The translations under genes were made by a program, and so were the position numbers. Positions 26,501 to 33,800 of a stretch of 64,000 nt of DNA are shown one piece after another; the stretch's first letter is position 1; each line of letters begins with the position of its first letter. This stretch comes from Cinclus cinclus (Eukaryota; Chordata; Aves; Passeriformes; Cinclidae). Under the pieces are notes generated by a model. That model was not told the DNA's origin. It saw only the letters and a program-made list of their open reading frames with translations, and made no database searches. The DNA is taken from contig NC_085047.1 of assembly GCF_963662255.1 (NCBI RefSeq), forward strand, positions 54,620,006-54,684,005. The letters are read 5' to 3'.

Positions 26501-29055
26501 ACATCTGCATGTCCTACTATGGCTGAAAATGAACTCGGTGAGAAGGTTTTGGCTTTCAGTGAAAGCAGTGAGCACCTAAAATTCAGCCAGACTGAATTCA
26601 TCTATACCTGAATGTTCACATGGTCCAGCAGGACTTTGCAAGAGCAGAGGTTATTGCACGTGTTAAGCCATAGGAAACAGTTGTCACCTTCCCCTCTAAC
26701 ACTGCAGTCATGCTGTGTTGCTCATACATATCAAAGCGCTGTTTTATGAATCACTCTGTGGCCTGGGTCAAAATGCCAATCCGTTAAATTAATCATCACC
26801 AATTTCTCAGGTCTTGAGCTGCTGACACAACAGGAACTAGGGCAGTGAGTGCCAGTGCCATTCTGGAGTATGGTGAAGTTCTGTTTTCTGTCTGCACACA
26901 GTAGTGGTGCCACCACTGTCACGAGTGCCACCTCACCCAGCTGTGGCTGTGGCCATGCTCCACTTTAGAAAAGTACCTAGGCTTCTTACAGCACCACTGT
27001 ATGTATTTCCAGGCAGACAAGTATCTCCAGTAACTGGTTTCTGCAAACAAGGAGCTCTTCCAGCATTCCAGCATGCTCCACACACCCGAGAGAGACAAAA
27101 AATAACCTGAAGAGCTTGCATGAACAGTAAAGATAAAGCAGGATATTATTAATACACCATCTTTTGTTCTTTCTGCCTTAGATGAAAGACCACAGGGCAC
27201 AAAAGAAACAGGAACTTTTCTTAAGCTCTTTCAAACTAAGAAGCCAACAAGTTTCAGAGCAAGGACTGCTTAGTGAAGCTGCACCTGCTTATTCCACGTT
27301 TAATAAGAAGTTACTTAAGCATTAAAACCAGTCTTAAACATTTTTAGTGATGAGTAGTCCAGACTCTTTTTCCCTATCCATCAGGTCAAGTACTTACAAA
27401 AAAACAAAAAAACCCCACAACAACAACAACAACAAAAATAAATATCAGGAGTATTCCATAAAGGAAAAATAAAATAGATTCCAGAATTGCACAAAAGGCA
27501 GAAATCAGGGTTGAGACTACAAAGTCGGAATCTGACAAAGACAGTACCGAGCTACAGTAACCCTTTAGTGACCTGAGAACCTTGATGTTCTTCAGCTGAC
27601 CATGTTATCCTGCCTGAAGACATCCCAGAAAACAGGAAGCAGTGGAAACAGACACCACCAGAGACACTCCTGAGCATCTTAGCAAAAGCAGAGCTGTCTG
27701 ATGATTACTTTATCTGTTTTGAGGAAGACAATGGTAGGATGTTTTTTTTCCTGTAAATTCTGCATGTTTTTCTTTAGTGTAGTATTTCTTCTACCCTTGG
27801 CAGAGGGTCTGTGATGAGAAACATTTTGAAGCAGCTAGCAACCTAGAAAAACAGAGACAGAACCTCTGCTCTCTCCCTGAGGTACTGAGAGGCCTCTTCC
27901 AGCACGTTGCTGGAAAGCAACACAAAGAAAGCAGGGAAAAGGGCAAGCCCTACTTACAGGCTATTACCTTCATATGTAATTCTTTCATTTGCTTGGGTAT
28001 ACAGAGCAAAACTACTACTGCCAGCAGGCTGGTAGGTACCACGAGCCTGGAGCTAGCCCCTGCAACTGCTTGAAGAACCCTGTAAAAAGCATTTATTCGC
28101 ATGCATACACGGTGACTTAAATGACAGTGGACACTTTACAACAGGGTCCATGCTGATACAGCTGACACTGCAATTGATTCAAACTCACCTACACTGCAGC
28201 CCACTTTCCTTAGGTAACAGACTGTTTAAAAAATTTACTTTTACTTTGTATCAACACAAGTGTGACATTTACATTGTTGTAATTTGAACAACAACGTAAC
28301 ACTTCAAGCATTTTATTTGCCATTCCTTTACATTTATAGTTTTCTACTATGTAACTGAAGAAGTTTTTCATTCTTTACAGAAGGAAGATTAACTCCATTG
28401 CCTCCAAAAGAAAAGAAGGAAGATGATTCAGAAACATACTCTGTTGCTGTTGATGAAGGTAGACTTGAGCCAAGATCAGATGATGAAGACACGTAAGTCA
28501 AGCACATCAGAAGATTAATCCACACGACTGGACAGTTTTTAGGTTGCATTGCCTAAAGTTTTTCTGTGTTCTTAAAAATTCATAAATAAAATTTACAGAG
28601 TCTGCTAATTTAACTTTTAATTCTGGAATTTGCCACAGCCAACGCTGTCATTAAAAATGCTGGCCTTGCAGCTCTTTTCTCTTGCCTTTTAAATACAGGT
28701 AAACAATCTGTCAGACAGAAGAAACAGTTGACAATTAGGTGTGTCGCTTGTATATTATTTAGAAGTGTTAAAAAAAACCCCAGAGTCCTTGAACTGAGAA
28801 GGGTTTGTAATAAAGTTATATTTGTTTAATTAATATAATTCTCTTGTTTTACTGTGCAGGAATTTTGAAGATTCTGAAGATGAACTCAGACGTGAGCTGG
28901 AGGTATCTCTGGAAAAATTGTCAACTTCTCCAGCAGAGAGAACCATGGAGTCTCACAACTTTTCAATAAATACAGGTCAAACAGATGAAGAAAAAATGAG
29001 TTTACCTCACAAACTTGGAAAATCTGATGATGATTTAGAAAATAATCATGGGTAA
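5470..29055 (+). CDS. NEK5: NEK5, NIMA-related serine/threonine kinase 5 (complete, 22 coding exons)
   Basis: Joined exons encode about 810 residues if one phase conflict is set aside (see exon 9). The N-terminal kinase domain (about residues 4-257) has the glycine loop GEGSFG, the lysine in [15 protein letters not shown], the catalytic loop HRDVKAQN, DFGIAR, and GTPYYLSPE of the activation segment. A coiled-coil, Lys/Glu-rich middle (about 400-535) and an acidic tail follow. Human NEK5, as I recall it, matches exon by exon through GAPQTLL and ends near residue 708. This gene adds a NEK3-type tail of three exons. Mammalian NEK5 has been linked to centrosome and mitochondrial functions. Upstream paralogue NEK3 is in the same orientation, as expected of an old tandem pair. 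Confidence 0.93.
7299..7395 (+). CDS. NEK5: NEK5 exon 2 (C-helix region)
   Basis: The acceptor is CTCTGTAG and the donor GCAAG|gtttac (phase 1). It encodes [20 protein letters not shown] followed by [12 protein letters not shown]. The helix-C glutamate is in the KEVILL segment. Confidence 0.94.
8760..8857 (+). CDS. NEK5: NEK5 exon 3 (hinge, MEYCDGGDL)
   Basis: The acceptor is CCTTTCAG. It encodes [19 protein letters not shown] and continues to VLFDEDQ, leaving phase 0 at ACCAG|gtgaaa. The [12 protein letters not shown] hinge is diagnostic of NEK kinases. Confidence 0.95.
10793..10876 (+). CDS. NEK5: NEK5 exon 4 (catalytic loop HRD)
   Basis: Twenty-eight codons in phase 0 encode [19 protein letters not shown] then ILHRDVKAQ. 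The catalytic aspartate lies in HRD. The acceptor is CATTGTAG and the donor GCACAG|gtacta. Confidence 0.95.
10984..11054 (+). CDS. NEK5: NEK5 exon 5 (DFG motif)
   Basis: It encodes [20 protein letters not shown] and a few more residues, with the magnesium-binding DFG. The previous intron is only 107 bases. The exon ends in phase 2 at AACAG|gtaagc. Confidence 0.95.
11972..12092 (+). repeat. ERV-like dispersed repeat, 5' fragment
   Basis: The block GGTGAGTTGACCCTGTCTGG, then ATACCAGGTGTCCAC and GGATAAGGACAGGGA, matches the beginning of the repeat at 3,118-3,583 in order and spacing, with substitutions. It lies in the NEK5 intron between exons 5 and 6. Confidence 0.5.
12324..12410 (+). CDS. NEK5: NEK5 exon 6 (activation segment)
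   Basis: The acceptor is TTTCGTTAG. It encodes [18 protein letters not shown] then NRPYNNKT, holding the activation-loop threonines and the P+1 loop. The donor is AAAC|gtaagt in phase 2. Confidence 0.95.
13430..13484 (+). CDS. NEK5: NEK5 exon 7 ([12 protein letters not shown])
   Basis: This short exon of 55 bases encodes [18 protein letters not shown], the kinase helix-F region with its invariant aspartate. It restores phase 0 at TCCT|gtaagt. Confidence 0.95.
14885..15414 (+). mobile_element. CR1 LINE fragment, 3' end
   Basis: This 5'-truncated CR1 copy lies in the NEK5 intron before exon 8. It shows AGAGGGCTGAAACGCCTCTC, AAGACAGGCTGAGAGAGCTG, and the CR1 3' terminal text ACAACCCAAACCATTCTATG. 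The truncation and the ATTCTATG-type end are typical of CR1. Confidence 0.9.
15510..15710 (+). CDS. NEK5: NEK5 exon 8 (kinase C-lobe end)
   Basis: Sixty-seven codons from [14 protein letters not shown] through [17 protein letters not shown] to YLPPE complete the kinase domain. The RPS motif closes the NEK catalytic fold. Both ends are phase 0; the donor is CTGAG|gtgagt. Confidence 0.95.
15795..15876 (+). CDS. NEK5: NEK5 exon 9 (one base out of phase with exon 10)
   Basis: It encodes [20 protein letters not shown] and seven more residues ending KQMQ, similar to the human VIQEEFSH segment. It is 82 bases long, ending ATGCAAG|gtaatg, so it leaves phase 1. The next exon, from its best acceptor, needs phase 0. 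A single extra A near 15,874, a sequence error, or a different acceptor downstream would explain this. Confidence 0.75.
17054..17176 (+). CDS. NEK5: NEK5 exon 10 (FQRNEWKPP)
   Basis: In phase 0 it reads [16 protein letters not shown] and then [13 protein letters not shown], matching the human HRNEWRPP segment. The acceptor is AACTTCAG. Read in the phase left by exon 9 it would hit TAG after about 12 codons. Use of the AG ending at 17,063 would restore the frame at the cost of 10 bases, though it lacks a good pyrimidine tract. Confidence 0.72.
18261..19114 (-). mobile_element. CR1 LINE, left (3') part, interrupted by an LTR
   Basis: The reverse-complement CR1 3' end (CACAGAATGGTTGAGGTTGG) is at the left, and the element runs leftward on the minus strand. 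The text includes CCATTGCCTCTGGTTCTGTC and CAGCAAACTTGCTGAGGGTG. It breaks at 19,114 and resumes at 19,604. Confidence 0.9.
19115..19603 (+). mobile_element. Solo LTR of an endogenous retrovirus, inserted in CR1
   Basis: A 489-base block begins TGTACAGGAG and ends AAAGTTACA, giving the TG...CA ends of an LTR. It is flanked by perfect 6-base direct repeats GGTGCC (19,109-19,114 and 19,604-19,609), and CR1 text is continuous if the block and one repeat are removed. It has an AATAAA at 19,429-19,434 and a TATAAAT-like stretch near 19,368. A 6-base duplication is typical of class II (ERVK-like) elements. No retroviral coding sequence is present. Confidence 0.88.
19604..19960 (-). mobile_element. 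CR1 LINE, right part of the interrupted copy
   Basis: The CR1 text resumes with ATCATCAGTGAAGATGTTGA and GAGTTGGTCAAGCATGAC. The rightmost 100 bases are diverged and the 5' truncation point is approximate. Confidence 0.75.
20946..21139 (+). CDS. NEK5: NEK5 exon 11 ([13 protein letters not shown])
   Basis: The acceptor is ATTTTCAG. It encodes [20 protein letters not shown], a Lys/Arg-rich segment and APPPPNW. Human NEK5 has GHYDYYYAQLDMLRRRAH at this place. It ends in phase 2 within the Trp codon. Confidence 0.93.
22424..22490 (+). CDS. NEK5: NEK5 exon 12 (start of coiled coil)
   Basis: It encodes [20 protein letters not shown] plus QM, close to human AEYLQRKFEAQQYKLKVEK. The pattern is strongly helical. 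It leaves phase 0 at AGATG|gtaggt. Confidence 0.94.
22836..22955 (+). CDS. NEK5: NEK5 exon 13
   Basis: The acceptor is ATCCATAG. It encodes [13 protein letters not shown] and ends [10 protein letters not shown], matching the human GLRPSSAEPNYNQ and RKNEMKEQ segments. The length is exactly 40 codons. Confidence 0.94.
23205..23288 (+). CDS. NEK5: NEK5 exon 14 (coiled coil)
   Basis: Twenty-eight codons encode [20 protein letters not shown] and then RVRAGVLQ. The human counterpart is EYWKQLEEIRQQYHNDMKEI. The heptad-like pattern suggests a coiled coil that could support dimerisation. Confidence 0.94.
23387..23494 (+). CDS. NEK5: NEK5 exon 15
   Basis: Thirty-six codons include [20 protein letters not shown]; the KTYLV anchor is also present in human NEK5. 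The segment is hydrophilic. The donor is TTCAG|gtatca. Confidence 0.92.
24366..24446 (+). CDS. NEK5: NEK5 exon 16
   Basis: Twenty-seven codons start [13 protein letters not shown], similar to human DIEKNLKQMRLQN. The acceptor TTCCAG has a strong pyrimidine tract; the donor is CAAAA|gtatcc. Confidence 0.92.
25253..25321 (+). CDS. NEK5: NEK5 exon 17 (VKFEINLD)
   Basis: It encodes [20 protein letters not shown] and EAE. Human NEK5 has [18 protein letters not shown] here. The exon has 23 codons, phase 0 at both ends. Confidence 0.93.
26098..26221 (+). CDS. NEK5: NEK5 exon 18
   Basis: The acceptor is TTTTTTCAG. It encodes [20 protein letters not shown] and continues to LEKLSDCPT; human has IPNETLTFEDGMKFKEYE. 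It is the first of several exons that leave phase 1. Confidence 0.92.
26412..26537 (+). CDS. NEK5: NEK5 exon 19, first W-x3-P-x-TLL module
   Basis: It encodes [20 protein letters not shown] and DLTSACPT, corresponding to human GGAPQTLLQMMAVADITSTCPT. It enters and leaves in phase 1 (CTCG|gtgaga). This module is related to the NEK3 exon at 661-795. Confidence 0.92.
27182..27273 (+). CDS. NEK5: NEK5 alternative terminal exon (candidate)
   Basis: A good acceptor (TTCTGCCTTAG) in phase 1 would splice to exon 19. It encodes about 30 residues ([15 protein letters not shown].., ending RARTA) and a TAG. An AATAAA lies some 165 bases on, in AAC-repeat-rich sequence. This would give a short NEK5 comparable in length to the human protein, but I see no clear homology to the human end. 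Confidence 0.35.
27596..27733 (+). CDS. NEK5: NEK5 exon 20, second W-x3-P-x-TLL module
   Basis: The acceptor is TTCTTCAG and the donor CAATG|gtagga, phase 1 at both ends. It encodes [20 protein letters not shown] and then [12 protein letters not shown]. It resembles both exon 19 and the NEK3 exon at 661-795; RKQW, P-x-TL and the A-(D/E) pair are shared. I do not recall this exon in human NEK5. Confidence 0.82.
28381..28492 (+). CDS. NEK5: NEK5 exon 21, acidic ([12 protein letters not shown])
   Basis: The acceptor is TTCTTTACAG and the donor GACAC|gtaagt. It enters phase 1 and leaves phase 2, exactly as the NEK3 exon at 1443-1569 does. The end [12 protein letters not shown] parallels NEK3 [12 protein letters not shown]. 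Confidence 0.87.
28860..29055 (+). CDS. NEK5: NEK5 terminal coding exon
   Basis: The acceptor is ACTGTGCAG, phase 2. It begins [20 protein letters not shown], which parallels the NEK3 terminal exon (DFEEDD..ELK), and extends about 44 further acidic, low-complexity residues to TAA at 29,053-29,055. Confidence 0.87.
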
Positions 29056-29128
29056 TTTGATGTTGATGCACATCATGAAAAAGAATTAAAATTAATAGAA
29101 GGCTGCAGTTCTTTTGCTTTTAAGGAAA

Positions 29129-29134
29129 AATAAA
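29129..29134 (+). terminator. NEK5 polyadenylation signal (candidate)
   Basis: AATAAA lies about 75 bases after the long-form NEK5 stop. Confidence 0.5.
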
Positions 29135-30470
29135 CAAGGTACTTTTCAGATGTCTGAATATTGAAAAATCCAGACTGAAATGCTGTTTCATCTATTATTC
29201 TGAACTACCTGGACATACCTGACAAGTCTTGCTTGAGCAAGTTTCTGATTGTGTACTCTGTTTAACCATTTTTGTATCATGTAAGCGAGTCTCCTAGTTT
29301 GTGTATTTTTTCCCTAGATAAATCAACTCCTTGTTTTAAAAATGTCTTCCAGCTTTTCATAATCAATGTGTACTGCCAGAACAGCTTTGTAATCTACAGT
29401 TTCATTTACATAGTACTGACCTTATGTAGTATCATTAACTGTTCAGGAGCTTTATAGAGTAGCAGTAAAAGTGTTTATTAGCGCCATGAGAATTGTGCAT
29501 TCCCCAGTTCCTAAAAAGACATGTAGGTATGTAGGTTCTTCCAACCATATTTTTTCACATAAAAAAAATTCATGCCATCCAAGTAAATATTAAATAAAAG
29601 GAAAACTAGTCTGTAGTCTGATTTTAGCAGTTTTTTCAAAGAATCATTTATGCTGGAAAAGATCATTTGAGTTCAATTGTGAACCTAACACTGCCAAGTC
29701 TACCACTAAACCATGTCCCTATGGGCCATTTCTTTTAAATACCTCTAGGGATGGTGAGTCCACCCCTTCCCAGGGCAGTCTTGTCCAATGTTTGACAACT
29801 TTTTCTGTATTAAAATTTATAATATAAATATTATAATATCCAATATAAGCCTTCCCTGGTGCAACTTGAGGCCATTTTCTCCTGTCACTTGTTACCTGGG
29901 AGAACAGACTGACCCCCACCTGGCTCCACCTTCCTTTCAAGCACTTGTAGCAAGTGGTAAGGTCTCCCCTGAGCCTCCTTTTCTCCAGGCTGAACACCCC
30001 CATCTTCCTCAGATGCTCCTCACAGGATTTGTGCTCCAGACCTTTCCCCAGCTCCATTGACCTTCTCCGGACATGCTCCAGCACCTTGATATCCTTCCTG
30101 AACTGAGGGGCCCAAAGCAGATGACAGGATTTGAGGTGCAGCCTCACCAGTGCCAAATACAAGCATACTGTAGATTTTGGGAAAAAAACAATTCTTGGTA
30201 CAAAGGCCATAAAACAAAAATGTTGACTTCAAGAAGTATGACTGCAGGTAGAGAGTCCTGAAACAGGTGAAGACTGAAAATACTCAATAAATAAAAGGGG
30301 TTCCTGATAAATAACTCCTTGATGTAGTTCTGTTACTGAAGCAGTATCATGGTTTGTGAAGTCACATGGTTTTTAAGTGAACCATACTCTCGTGTAGTTA
30401 ACATAGAAGCATTTCCTTCCCAGGAAAAAGTCTGTCACATAAAGCAGACAGCCTGACAGAAAGAAAAAAA
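29135..30470. other. NEK5-ALG11 intergenic region (convergent 3' ends)
   Basis: The two genes are tail to tail. About 500 bases of unremarkable AT-rich sequence are followed by a diverged CR1 copy (29,636-30,165) and then the ALG11 3' UTR. No other gene is seen. Confidence 0.65.
29636..30165 (-). mobile_element. CR1 LINE, old diverged copy
   Basis: Reverse-complement CR1 text includes TTTTCTCCAGGCTGAACACC, CCAGCTCCATTGACCTTCTC and CAGCCTCACCAGTGCC. The 3' end at the left is badly eroded and an AT-rich stretch (about 29,806-29,850) disrupts it. The 163-codon open frame here is a CR1 remnant, not a host gene. Confidence 0.82.
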
Positions 30471-30476
30471 CACCTT

Positions 30477-30482
30477 TTTATT
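30477..30482 (-). terminator. ALG11 polyadenylation signal (candidate)
   Basis: TTTATT on the + strand is AATAAA on the minus strand, about 90 bases after the ALG11 stop. Confidence 0.45.
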
Positions 30483-30568
30483 GGTAGGAACCAAGGGAAC
30501 ATAGCTTAGATATATTTACAAGAGCCACACAGTCAAATATAAAAAGTTAATTTTACTCATGTTCATTT

Positions 30569-30855
30569 TCAGTTATATACACTTAATTTAAATAATGGCT
30601 CCACAGATAACAGGAATGTGTCTTCAAAATGCTGGTCAGAAAACCTGTGCACAGAGCGACGAGCGTTTTCTCTGATCTCCAGTCTTTTCTCAGGAGACAG
30701 AGAAAAGATACAAGCCATTGTCTCAGCATAACTGTCCTCATCTTCTGCTAGGAAGCCTGTAACACGTCCTTCATGGGGCACCACAATGTCTAATTTGGGG
30801 CCACCAGAATTGTGAGCCAGGATAACTGTGCCAGCTGCCATACACTCAACTACTC
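30569..30855 (-). CDS. ALG11: ALG11 exon 4 (nucleotide-sugar site, C-terminus)
   Basis: The acceptor is CTCTTACAG. It encodes [20 protein letters not shown], then [17 protein letters not shown] and ends at TGA (30,571-30,569). It carries the C-terminal glutamate motif of GT4 enzymes. Confidence 0.96.
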
Positions 30856-33800
30856 CTGTAAGAGATACAAAAAATGCTGATGTGAGTCTGCACATCATGT
30901 GCTTTGGCCTTCTGTAAAATACTGGAAAGTTAAACCAACAGCAAAATTCACTACAGGCTGCCATTCCAAATCTGCTAGAAAAATACAGTAAAAATGGCCC
31001 CATAAGAAACACAAATTTAAATTTTTCTGTTCTAAGGACTGAAATGACAGTTTCTCGTAAGCACATGAAATTGAAACTAGATTTCATATATAAGTGGCTA
31101 ATTTGTGCGTCTTGTAAAATACCTGACTTTAAACGTTTGGAAAGATCCTGAGAAAAAAGCTGACTATGCACATTTCAATCAGAAAATACTCAGAAGCTCA
31201 GTATTTTGCATATGAACAAATCTTACAGCTTCTGACAATTCAGCAAGACACTAGTAAAAATTGTTATCTCTACATCCGTATTTTTGATGGAAGAAATTTT
31301 AATGAAATGGGAATCAGTAGGCTTTCCTCAGCCAAAAGCTGTGGGATAGGAACAATATGTAATGTACACAGCAACTTCAGTTCTCCTCCACAGTTCCAAA
31401 GCAGACCTCAGAAATGCTCATTCTTCTCAGTTCTGATTTGATTGTTATAAATTCCCTCAGCTCAAACATTGCCTACTATAAATAGTGCTCCAAAGTTTTG
31501 GAATTTTTTTTTTTTTCACACATAAAAAGCCTGTGAGATGAAGGTTAAAACCTGCTCAAATTCAAAAACATAGTGCGATTATATCACTTTTAAAATAAAA
31601 TGTAACTGTTTTTTGGGAGAAAAACAAAAAAGGGAAGACATAATTTCCAATATTTTGCCATTGCTTCTGAGAGACATTTCAGCATCATTTTTTTTTATAC
31701 CAAGCTCCTACAGACCATAAATTACTTACTGCTCCTTATACTTACTGAACTTGTTTTCTGATCAAGTCTGAAGACATTAACTGCAGTTCAGTCACGTTAT
31801 AGCAGAGTATACCATCCATCTGCTTGGCTACTAACTTACTTGACTGTTGTAGATTTATTAGTATAGATTTTTTATTTATTAGTATAGACTTATTTAGATG
31901 GGCAATTTGGCATTCCCTTTCAAGGTCAGGAGTAATCTAATCCAAATAAACCGAGCCCCACACCTTAATTCTGGGCCCCAGCTCCTCTCTGGCAGTCTGC
32001 TCCATGCTCTACCCACCAATTTAAGGGCTTCATACATTTGCCTCAGCAGAGATGCCTAATGCAATGAGATGACCAATGGTACCTGGTGGCATCTACATGG
32101 GGCTTATTTGTACCAGGCAGGATCTGTGGGAGACTCACACCCCTGAAACAGCAGCTGGAGTCCCATGACATAAACAGGGTATTTCAAATGGCATTTGAGG
32201 CAGGTGAAACACAACCAAAATCTCTGACATGGATGTCTACATATGAACTGTCTCTAAGCTCCCCTTGCAGTCAGGGGAGCCACCAGGGCACAATTTAAGG
32301 TGCTCAAAGAGTAGCACCTGCAGCCCCTTTAAGCTCTGGAAGGTTGGAAAATCTAACCCAAGGACAACAGGATGACCCTCGCAGGGCGATAGCTGGAGGT
32401 CAGCAGAACATCCTGGGCAGCACACAGACTAGTTCTGTGTTCACGTGACCAGAGGATGCACAGAATTAATGGCCTATGACTACAGCACTTCAGCTTGCAC
32501 TACAGTAGCACTTAGATGTGCATCATCTGCACAGGTCCTGTAGGCTTTACAGCAGCTACACTGTCTCCAACAAGAACAGGAGCAGGACACTTGCTTGGCA
32601 TGCAGACCTCTATGCTTAGACAGCCAGGGACAAGCAGCTGAACACTCAGGAAACTTACTGACCGATCCCAAAGTGCTCATTCCACATGGTGTGCAGGCCG
32701 ATGGTGGCCTCAGCCAGGTGTCTCTTCAGCTCCTCAAAGGGAATGTTAATCCTGAATATCACATCATCACTGACACCCAGCTCTTCACACAGGCTTTTCA
32801 GATTATTTACACGCTCTTCGTCTTGCTGGTTACGACAGCCACCAATTAAGATCAGCTTCAGTGATGGCTGCTGCCCCACTCTCTTCTCTTTCAGCAACTT
32901 AGCAAAGGCTCTGATTTGCAAAGGGTGATCTTTTTCAGGCCTGAACTGGCCGACAGAAACAATGGAATATTCACTGGTGCTCTTTTCCACTTCCAGTGGA
33001 ATATCCAGGAAAGTCTGAACATCGCATGGTGGATATACAACACTAGTGCAAACCCCAGTTCTCCAGAGGGAAAGGATGTGATTCAGTGTCCAAGAAGAAT
33101 TCACCATAACCACATCGCTGCAGGAACCAACCAACCCATACATGAAAGCGAAGAAGTAGTAGTAGACAAGTTTAAATTTGCTGAAGAGAGGACTGCTTGT
33201 AATGAAGGCAGCATTGTTAAACCTGGTATCCTGATTCCTCACCACAGAGAGCATATCGGTGCTGATAGTGGGATAATGGACATAGCATCCAACGCGACAA
33301 CCTCCTAGGTACTTGAAGAGGGGAATTGTGAAGGCATAACCCATTGAGTCAATATAAATATCAGGAACACACTTGAGAAGAGCTTCCCAGCCAAGGAACA
33401 CTGATCCTAAACTTTGTCCCAGCAAAGTGAAATGAGGATAAAGAGAAGCTTCCACAAGGAAGCGTTTTTCTAGAAATACAAACTTCACAGGATGGATTAA
33501 CTTAATATTGAATCTTCTCAAAGCACCTTCTACTATTTCTTCTCCAGTGGCATCTCTATCACCAGTGTAAACAACACATGTTACATTTCTGTACCTGTAA
33601 GAATAAAGAAAAATAATTGCATATGTTCTTCTCTTCATATTTTTCAGCAATAAACTAAAATATAATCCACTTAGAAGTACTCAAGAAGAATGTGAGAACA
33701 AATGTCTGGCCCAGAAATGATTTTAACTAAATGATACTTTTCCTATACTTCCACGGGTTTTTTCTGATCTGCGGAAAAACATATGGCTGAGAACCTGGGG

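Larger units (their letters stand above)
5587..28859 (+). other. NEK5 introns: contents
   Basis: The introns between the listed exons are AT-rich. Apart from the repeats listed separately, they hold TA/TG-rich simple sequence near 7,855-7,915 and 17,195-17,310, a T-rich run near 10,313-10,343, and an AAC run near 27,412-27,434. The introns at 5,587-7,298, 7,396-8,759, 8,858-10,792, 12,411-13,429, 21,140-22,423 and 24,447-25,252 show no gene or recognised element. Confidence 0.6.

Noticed and set aside
29719..30210. 163-codon minus-strand open frame
   Set aside because: The text is CR1 3' region read through; it has no intact reverse transcriptase domain and lies between two genes' 3' ends.
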